Source of the DNA: Bacteroidales bacterium
GTDB lineage: Bacteria; Bacteroidota; Bacteroidia; Bacteroidales; JAOZVK01
Direction: 5' to 3'
Assembly (NCBI GenBank): GCA_029938185.1
Contig: JAOZVK010000140.1
Span: 1 to 11,387, forward strand
DNA length: 11,387 nt
Positions 7,328 to 11,387 of the stretch are shown piece by piece. The position numbers and the translations under genes are program-made. The stretch's first letter is position 1. Each line of letters begins with the position of its first letter. The notes under the pieces were generated by a model. That model did no database searches and was not told the origin of the DNA. It saw nothing but the letters and a program-made list of their open reading frames with translations.

Positions 7328-7747
7328 ATGAGTATGAAACAAATTTACAGTAGCAAATTACAAGAAATTTATTACGATGATAGCAAGAGAATAATAAAAA
7401 ATATTTGGCTTACAGATAATATTTCTTTTGAAGAAATGAAAAAAGAAATGAAAAACTGGATGAGTAATTTTAATCAAACTAAAGCAAAATATATGCTGAC
7501 AGATAGTAGTTTAGGAGTTCTTGTTCCGCCCAAAACTCAAGAATGGATAATTGATTTTCTTTTCCCAACGGTTATAGAAAATGGCGTTTCAAAATATGCA
7601 ATATTACTTTCCGAAGAAATATTTTCGCAAGTATCTGTTGAACAAATGTTTGATGAAGATAAAGTTAGAGAAAATATTAACTTTCAACAATTTTTCTTTG
7701 ATAAAGACGGTGAAAAAAAAGCATTAGATTGGTTTGCTAATGAATAA
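7328..7747 (+). CDS. STAS/SpoIIAA-like domain protein
   Basis: A soluble 139-residue protein without signal or membrane segments. The order of elements fits the SpoIIAA-like (STAS/SEC14-type) small proteins common in Bacteroidota: a short beta start (IYSSKLQEIYYDDSKRII), a helix (SFEEMKKEMKNWMSNF), the strand-loop YMLTDSSLGVLVPP (about residues 55-68), a helix beginning TQEWIIDFLFPTVIENG, the strand YAILLS, then SVEQMFDE. Such proteins are thought to act in signalling or protein-protein switching, but no partner is encoded nearby, so the target is unknown. A second in-frame ATG two codons later is an alternative start. It is preceded by a repeat copy and followed by a 356-bp gap, and so is probably monocistronic. 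Confidence 0.72.
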   Translation: MSMKQIYSSKLQEIYYDDSKRIIKNIWLTDNISFEEMKKEMKNWMSNFNQTKAKYMLTDSSLGVLVPPKTQEWIIDFLFPTVIENGVSKYAILLSEEIFSQVSVEQMFDEDKVRENINFQQFFFDKDGEKKALDWFANE

Positions 7748-7932
7748 ACAGATAAATGAAAAAAAAAATGATTACAAATCGTATAGTAAATGTTTAACGA
7801 TTCCTTAACTCAAAAATTGAAGTTTAAAGTGTAAACCAATTTGTAATTGTGGTTTATGGCATTATGAATAAGGTATTATAAAATTATTTGGACATAACAA
7901 TATAAAAAGTCTCAAAGAGCTACTAATTTTTA

Positions 7933-7940
7933 TATCTTTG
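7933..7940 (+). promoter_or_regulatory. Putative Bacteroidota -7 promoter element (TATCTTTG)
   Basis: This matches the TAnnTTTG -7 consensus of the Bacteroidota primary sigma factor. No TTG -33 box is visible at the usual 19-21 nt spacing. If used, transcription would begin near 7947 and the DUF4199 gene would have a leader of about 155 nt containing the decayed repeat at 8038-8070. Confidence 0.42.
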
Positions 7941-8037
7941 CCTGATTAAAAAATATGGTTCTTAAAGTATATTTACACAAAATTTATTTTTTGTTTTATA
8001 ATTAACTGAAAATTAAAATAATAAACTAAGATTGTTT

Positions 8038-8070
8038 ATGGGTAAGCAAAATTAAAAAACTTGAAGAGAC
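8038..8070 (+). repeat. Decayed repeat copy upstream of DUF4199 gene
   Basis: ATGGGTAAGCAAAATTAAAA followed by ACTTGAAGAGAC aligns along its whole length with the repeat consensus (most like copy 7261-7293) but has lost the GGTC/GACC palindrome. It is in sense orientation and ends 33 nt before the start codon at 8104, nearly the same spacing as copy 7261-7293 to its gene. Confidence 0.5.
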
Positions 8071-8103
8071 AAAAATATATATTAAAATAACAAAAAAAAT
8101 ATT

Positions 8104-8646
8104 ATGGAAAATAAAAAAAATATATTTTGGAAAACTGCTTTAACACATGGAGCTATACTTGGAGTAGTCTATGTTTTATATTCAATATTATTATATTTAT
8201 TGGATTTAAATTTTGAAAAATGGGCAAGTTGGGCAAACTATCTAATTATGATAATAGCTATAATTTGGGCTACAAAATCATATCGTGATAACATAGAAAA
8301 AGGACATATTAGTTATAGTAAAGCTCTTGGATACGGCGTTGTTGTTGTTTTTTCATCAACTATAATATCAGCATTATATATTTATATATTTATGAAATAT
8401 ATTGATACCGATTTGATTGAAAAAATGTTTGTTATGATGGAAAATGAATTAATGAAAAAAGGTCTTCAGGACGAAGAAATAGAAATGGCTGTTGAAATAA
8501 ATAAAAAATTTATGTCTCCAGCTTCTTTAGCATTGATATCAATACCAACAATGACATTTGTGGGTTTTATAATATCATTAATAACATCTATTTTTCTTAA
8601 AAAAGAAAATAACTCTTTTGAATCTCAAATGAATGAAATTAAATGA
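8104..8646 (+). CDS. DUF4199 domain membrane protein
   Basis: A 180-residue inner-membrane protein with four hydrophobic segments at roughly residues 12-34, 40-56, 74-97 and 139-165, and a charged helical stretch (about 100-135, MMENELMKKGLQDEEIEMAVEI) between the third and fourth. Length, topology, the ISYSKALGYGV segment and the ..KKFMSP..LA motif before the last segment fit the DUF4199 family, which is widespread in Bacteroidota and has no known function. The family is often encoded beside a family 2 glycosyltransferase, as here (start 273 nt downstream on the same strand). This suggests, without proving, a role in envelope glycan or lipid-carrier handling. A TATCTTTG promoter box lies about 165 nt upstream. 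Confidence 0.82.
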   Translation: MENKKNIFWKTALTHGAILGVVYVLYSILLYLLDLNFEKWASWANYLIMIIAIIWATKSYRDNIEKGHISYSKALGYGVVVVFSSTIISALYIYIFMKYIDTDLIEKMFVMMENELMKKGLQDEEIEMAVEINKKFMSPASLALISIPTMTFVGFIISLITSIFLKKENNSFESQMNEIK

Positions 8647-8727
8647 ATTATGAATTGGTTTACACCTAAGTCTAAGTGTTTTACAAAAAACAAATCAGAA
8701 AGTTATTTTTTAACGATTGATAGGTTA

Positions 8728-8887
8728 AGGCAAATCTCAAATAATAATTAACCATTTGCACTTGTTCTTTTAAGCTTTAACGGCTTCAAAAAGCACTCAA
8801 ATATTCCCGATATTATAATATTTTTTGAATTGTTAAAGCTTAAAATACCTGCGTACAAATTGGCTAATTATTTATTGTGAATTGCCT
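8728..8887. repeat. 160-bp imperfect palindromic element between DUF4199 and glycosyltransferase genes
   Basis: Left arm about 8728-8795, right arm about 8820-8887. The core stem TTTTAAGCTTTAAC (8768-8781) is matched perfectly in inverse at 8832-8845. Flanking it, TTCAAAAA pairs with TTTTTGAA on the inside. On the outside, AGGCAA...ATAATTAACCATTTGCAC (8728-8761) is answered by the inverse of GTACAAATTGGCTAATTATT...TTGCCT (8853-8887). It is unrelated to the repeat family elsewhere in the window. It may be a separate MITE-like element or a large leader structure for the glycosyltransferase; its right border is 32 nt from that start codon. Confidence 0.7.
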
Positions 8888-8919
8888 AAAATAATTACAA
8901 ATTATCAAAAAATAAATAA

Positions 8920-9861
8920 ATGAATATATCAATAGTTATTTCATTATTCAATGAGCAAGAATCACTTAAAGAATTGATTAATTGGATAAAAAAAGTTATG
9001 GATTCAAAAAATTATTCATACGAAATAATTTTGGTTGACGATGGAAGTACTGACTCGTCGTGGCAAATTATAGAAAAAATGGTTAGTACAAAACAAGCTA
9101 ATATAAAGGGAATTAAATTTAGAAGAAATTATGGTAAGTCAGCTGCAATATATTGTGGTTTCGAGGCTGCAGTTGGCGATGTTGTTATAACAATGGATGC
9201 AGATTTACAAGATAGTCCCGATGAAATTCCCATTTTGTATGATATGATAATTAATGAAGATTATGATATGGTATCGGGCTGGAAAAAGAAAAGATACGAC
9301 CCTATATCAAAAACAATTCCTAGTAAATTTTATAATTGGACAGCTCAAAAAGTATCAGGAATAAAACTAAATGATTTTAATTGTGGGCTTAAAGCTTATA
9401 AAAATATTGTTGTTAAAAATATAGAAGTTTATGGTGAAATGCATAGATATATTCCGATATTAGCAAAACAGGCAGGTTTTACAAAAATTGGTGAAAAAGT
9501 TATAAATCATCAAAAAAGGAAATATGGTGTAACTAAATTTGGACTCGAAAGGTTTATTAATGGCTTTTTAGATTTAATGACTATTTCGCTTATATCGAAA
9601 TTTGGAAAACGTCCTATGCATTTTTTCGGTACAATTGGCTCATTTAGTTTTCTTATAGGTTTTATTATTTTAACATATCTAAGTTTTGCTAAATTTTTTT
9701 ACCTACAATATAAAATGACTGATAGACCATTATTTTATTTTGGTTTATTAAGTATTATTTTTGGTGCTCAAATGTTTCTCACAGGTTTTACTAATGAACT
9801 AATTTCAAGAAATTCACCTGAAAGGAATTTTTATCATATAGAAAAAAAAATAGACTTTTAA
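8920..9861 (+). CDS. Family 2 glycosyltransferase, GtrB/polyprenyl-phosphate type
   Basis: A 313-residue membrane-anchored GT-A enzyme, predicted to transfer a sugar from a nucleotide donor to a polyprenyl phosphate. The N-terminal catalytic domain (1-225) has SIVISLFNE, LVDDGSTD (D40/D41), the RRNYGKSAAIYCGFEAA block (68-84) typical of the DPM/GtrB/ArnC group, the metal-binding DADLQD (D93, D95) and DFNCGLKAYK. Two C-terminal membrane segments follow (about 231-255 and 268-290), as in GtrB-type enzymes that act at the cytoplasmic face of the inner membrane. The sugar cannot be read from sequence. The single ATG start follows an AAAAAATAAATAA leader without a Shine-Dalgarno site. It lies downstream of the DUF4199 gene on the same strand, separated by the palindromic element at 8728-8887, which could weaken co-transcription. 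Confidence 0.92.
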   Translation: MNISIVISLFNEQESLKELINWIKKVMDSKNYSYEIILVDDGSTDSSWQIIEKMVSTKQANIKGIKFRRNYGKSAAIYCGFEAAVGDVVITMDADLQDSPDEIPILYDMIINEDYDMVSGWKKKRYDPISKTIPSKFYNWTAQKVSGIKLNDFNCGLKAYKNIVVKNIEVYGEMHRYIPILAKQAGFTKIGEKVINHQKRKYGVTKFGLERFINGFLDLMTISLISKFGKRPMHFFGTIGSFSFLIGFIILTYLSFAKFFYLQYKMTDRPLFYFGLLSIIFGAQMFLTGFTNELISRNSPERNFYHIEKKIDF

Positions 9862-10049
9862 GTTTTTTTATATATTTTATTATTATTTGAAACAAAAATA
9901 GTTTTTTTTATTTAACATAAATTTAACATCTGATTTATAAGTTATTATAACTCACCACTAATCCTGTGGAATATCAACAATTATTGTCAATATGTTAAAT
10001 AACACAAACCATTGTTTTAATTCAAATTATTACAATTTATTTTTTTTAT

Positions 10050-10057
10050 TATATTTG
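10050..10057 (+). promoter_or_regulatory. Putative -7 promoter element (TATATTTG) of the DUF2795 gene
   Basis: An exact match to the Bacteroidota TAnnTTTG -7 consensus 35 nt before the start codon at 10093, giving an expected leader of about 29 nt. A TTG-type -33 box is not evident at normal spacing, which is common in strong AT-rich promoters of this phylum. Confidence 0.58.
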
Positions 10058-10092
10058 CAAAATTTTAAAAAATTAACTAAATATTATTTAAG

Positions 10093-10314
10093 ATGTATTG
10101 GACATTAGAATTGGCTTCAAAGCTTGAAGATGCTCCTTGGCCGGCAACAAAAGATGAACTTATTGATTTTGCTATCCGTTCTGGAGCCCCATTAGAGGTT
10201 ATTGAAAATTTACAAGCAATAGAAGATGAAGGGGAAACATATGAAAGCATAGATGAAATATGGCCTGATTACCCTAGTAAAGAAGATTTTTTCTTTAATG
10301 AAGATGAATATTAA
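10093..10314 (+). CDS. DUF2795 domain protein (73 aa)
   Basis: A small, acidic, cytosolic protein of 73 residues. The sequence MYWTLELASKLEDAPWPATK, followed by DELIDFAIRSGAPLEVIENL and ending WPDYPSKEDFFFNEDEY, is characteristic of the highly conserved short DUF2795 proteins of Bacteroidota. The family's function is unknown; its strong conservation in this phylum suggests a core role. The helical DELIDFAIRSGAPLEVIENLQ part is the domain core, and the C-terminal tail is rich in Asp, Glu and Phe. The gene is a self-contained unit with its own -7 promoter box (10050-10057) and a strong terminator three nucleotides after the stop. This arrangement suggests steady, independent expression. Start and stop are well supported. 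Confidence 0.93.
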   Translation: MYWTLELASKLEDAPWPATKDELIDFAIRSGAPLEVIENLQAIEDEGETYESIDEIWPDYPSKEDFFFNEDEY

Positions 10315-10316
10315 AT

Positions 10317-10346
10317 AAAAAGCCGATTATTAATCGGCTTTTTTTA
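10317..10346 (+). terminator. Rho-independent terminator of the DUF2795 gene
   Basis: AGCCGATTA (10321-10329) and TAATCGGCT (10331-10339) form a GC-containing stem flanked by AAAA before and TTTTTTT after. This is the only textbook intrinsic terminator in the window; the A-run also makes it partly usable from the minus strand, where the TrhA gene approaches. Confidence 0.93.
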
Positions 10347-10400
10347 TGTCTTTTTTAAAATTGATTATACTCAGAACTCACAAAAAACGTCAAATTTATA

Positions 10401-10527
10401 ATTTTAGGCTACACGTATAGTATTGGACATTATTTTATTTTTTGACAGGATTTACAGGATTGATGTTTATCCTGTTACGAAATACATGATAAACAAGACT
10501 GTCCAACTTCTGACTGGTAGCCAAAAT
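10401..10527. repeat. 127-bp imperfect inverted-repeat element with ACAGGAT core
   Basis: The outer arms ATTTTAGGCTAC...TTGGACA (10401-10429) and TGTCCAA...GGTAGCCAAAAT (10500-10527) are imperfect inverse copies of about 28 nt. The interior begins GACAGGATTTACAGGAT (10444-10460) and holds a 7-bp hairpin, ACAGGAT/ATCCTGT (10454-10460 with 10469-10475). GACAGGATTTACAGGAT-like phrases recur in intergenic DNA of many Bacteroidota. It lies between the convergent DUF2795 and TrhA genes. Confidence 0.6.
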
Positions 10528-10531
10528 ATGC

Positions 10532-10588
10532 AAAGACTATCAAGCCACAACATGAAAAACATATTTATGTTGTTTTTTGCTTGTCTTT
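10532..10588. terminator. Imperfect hairpin with T-run between convergent genes
   Basis: Nested complementary blocks are AAAGAC (10532-10537) with GTCTTT (10583-10588), CAAGC (10541-10545) with GCTTG (10579-10583), and ACAACAT (10547-10553) with ATGTTGT (10567-10573). TTTTTT straight after the inner stem gives it a terminator look on the plus strand. On the minus strand it lies 15 nt after the TrhA stop but lacks a T-run at the inner stem. It may serve as a weak terminator for TrhA or a back-up for plus-strand transcripts. Confidence 0.45.
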
Positions 10589-10603
10589 AATAAGTTCAAT
10601 TCA

Positions 10604-11254
10604 TTACCCTAAATTATTCGGTAAAACATGGTGATATATTGACCAAAAATGAAAAAAACTTCCTGCTAAACAAAAAAGATGAAATATGCCATGTGCAAAT
10701 GGAATTTTTTTAGATAAATAGAAAAATACACCAACTATGTAGCTTACCCCACCAGCAAATAGCCATAGTAAACCTGCTAATGATATGTTATCAATTAAAG
10801 GTTTTATTGCAATTAACACCACGAGTCCCATGGCAATGTATGCTATTGCTGAAATTTTTTTTAATCGTTGTGTATACCAAAAAATTTTAAACATTACTCC
10901 TATAAAAGCCAAGCCCCATATTATACCAAAAATGCTCCAACCCCAAGCTCCTTCAAGTGTTATTAGAGTATAAGGAGTATATGTGCCAGCAATTAAAACA
11001 TATATAGCAGAGTGATCAACTTTATTAAGATAATATTTTATTCTTATTTTTGTCATTGCGTGATATACTGTGGAAGCTGCATATAATATTATTAGACTTG
11101 AACCAAAAATGGCAGCTCCAACTATTGATGATGCAGTACCATAGTCTGACGATTGTATCAGCATTAATACTAATGCTATAATACTTAATACAAAACCAAT
11201 ACAATGGGTAATGGTATTTACTATTTCGTTTAATTTCACACTAACTTTATACAT
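10604..11254 (-). CDS. trhA: TrhA / hemolysin III family (PAQR) membrane protein
   Basis: A 216-residue integral membrane protein with about seven hydrophobic segments, the normal length for the bacterial PAQR/HlyIII group. The family motifs are all present: the N-terminal E10..N13..H17 with G20, SxxxH (S61-H65) in ASTVYH, DHS at D80-H81 followed by IAGTYTP, and C-terminal HxxxH (H188-H192) in HGIFHLFCLAGSFFHF. The SxxxH, Asp and HxxxH set forms the metal site known in PAQR proteins. Bacterial members (TrhA, YqfA) are linked to membrane-fluidity or membrane-energy homeostasis. The old name hemolysin III reflects activity seen on over-expression and does not mean it is a toxin here. It is transcribed alone, convergent with the DUF2795 gene. 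Confidence 0.93.
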   Translation of the reverse strand: MYKVSVKLNEIVNTITHCIGFVLSIIALVLMLIQSSDYGTASSIVGAAIFGSSLIILYAASTVYHAMTKIRIKYYLNKVDHSAIYVLIAGTYTPYTLITLEGAWGWSIFGIIWGLAFIGVMFKIFWYTQRLKKISAIAYIAMGLVVLIAIKPLIDNISLAGLLWLFAGGVSYIVGVFFYLSKKIPFAHGIFHLFCLAGSFFHFWSIYHHVLPNNLG

Positions 11255-11387
11255 AATATATTATAATAAATGTCTTTATGAGTCTTTTTATCTTACTATG
11301 AACTTAAATTATTTATAAATATAATTATAATATTGGCATTTTTCATAAATTACAAAAAGTAGTTGACACTTTTTTTATTCTTAAAAA
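11255..11387. other. Upstream region of trhA at the window edge
   Basis: 133 bp of AT-rich DNA with no coding frame. The trhA promoter should be here on the minus strand, but no clean TAnnTTTG box is visible. The leader just before the ATG is A/T only, without a Shine-Dalgarno site. Confidence 0.4.

Larger units (their letters stand above)
7748..8103. other. 356-bp gap: promoter and decayed repeat upstream of DUF4199 gene
   Basis: No coding frame. The features visible are a TATCTTTG -7 box (7933-7940), the decayed repeat copy at 8038-8070 and otherwise A/T-rich filler. No hairpin with a T-run follows the STAS-like gene. Confidence 0.5.

Noticed and set aside
10785..10973. A 62-codon plus-strand open frame
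   Set aside because: It is entirely antisense to the well-supported trhA gene and shows no independent motif.
10604..11254. A true hemolysin or virulence factor
   Set aside because: The family name is historical; all PAQR motifs point to a membrane homeostasis protein found in most bacteria.

Overview
The window looks like chromosomal DNA from a very AT-rich member of the Bacteroidota, probably a Bacteroidales or Marinilabiliales relative. The evidence is the gene families (a DUF4199 membrane protein beside a GtrB/DPM-type glycosyltransferase, a short DUF2795 protein, an OmpA-domain protein with a lipid/carbohydrate-style N-terminal beta region), A/T-rich leaders with no Shine-Dalgarno sequence, and at least two TAnnTTTG promoter -7 elements. 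The species cannot be named from this sequence. No rRNA, tRNA, CRISPR array, transposase, integrase or phage gene is visible.

Layout: 92-1264 (-) OmpA-family envelope protein; 1265-2434 a gene-free 1.17 kb packed with copies of one repeat family; 2435-3010 (+) conserved protein of unknown function; 3011-3258 a convergent gap filled by one repeat element; 3259-6747 (-) dnaE, the replicative DNA polymerase III alpha subunit; 6748-7327 a divergent gap with repeat fragments; 7328-7747 (+) STAS/SpoIIAA-like protein; 8104-8646 (+) DUF4199 membrane protein; 8728-8887 a palindromic element; 8920-9861 (+) family 2 glycosyltransferase; 10093-10314 (+) DUF2795 protein with its own terminator; 10401-10588 two imperfect inverted repeats; 10604-11254 (-) TrhA/hemolysin III membrane protein. 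The genes are mostly housekeeping or envelope genes with no obvious shared pathway. Only the DUF4199-glycosyltransferase pair suggests a functional neighbourhood (envelope glycan or lipid-linked sugar chemistry).

The most unusual content is intergenic. Ten clear copies (plus one decayed copy and two fragments) of a 33-36 bp repeat, containing GCGTAAGCAACAT and ending GGTCGAAGACCTTA, lie between genes in both orientations. Most are the outer end of a 104-105 nt arm with a conserved outer end, a conserved inner end and one of at least two interchangeable middles. Facing arms form three MITE-like elements (1693-2035, 2187-2349, 3025-3261), always bounded by TA. The stop codons of ompA-like and dnaE are the first three bases (TAA) of such a repeat. 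Copies in the opposite sense lie 33-85 nt upstream of four start codons. The pattern fits a non-autonomous TA-targeting element that has settled at gene borders; whether it has acquired a role in termination or mRNA ends is open. Two unrelated palindromic intergenic elements (8728-8887 and 10401-10527) add to the picture of a genome rich in small inverted-repeat elements.
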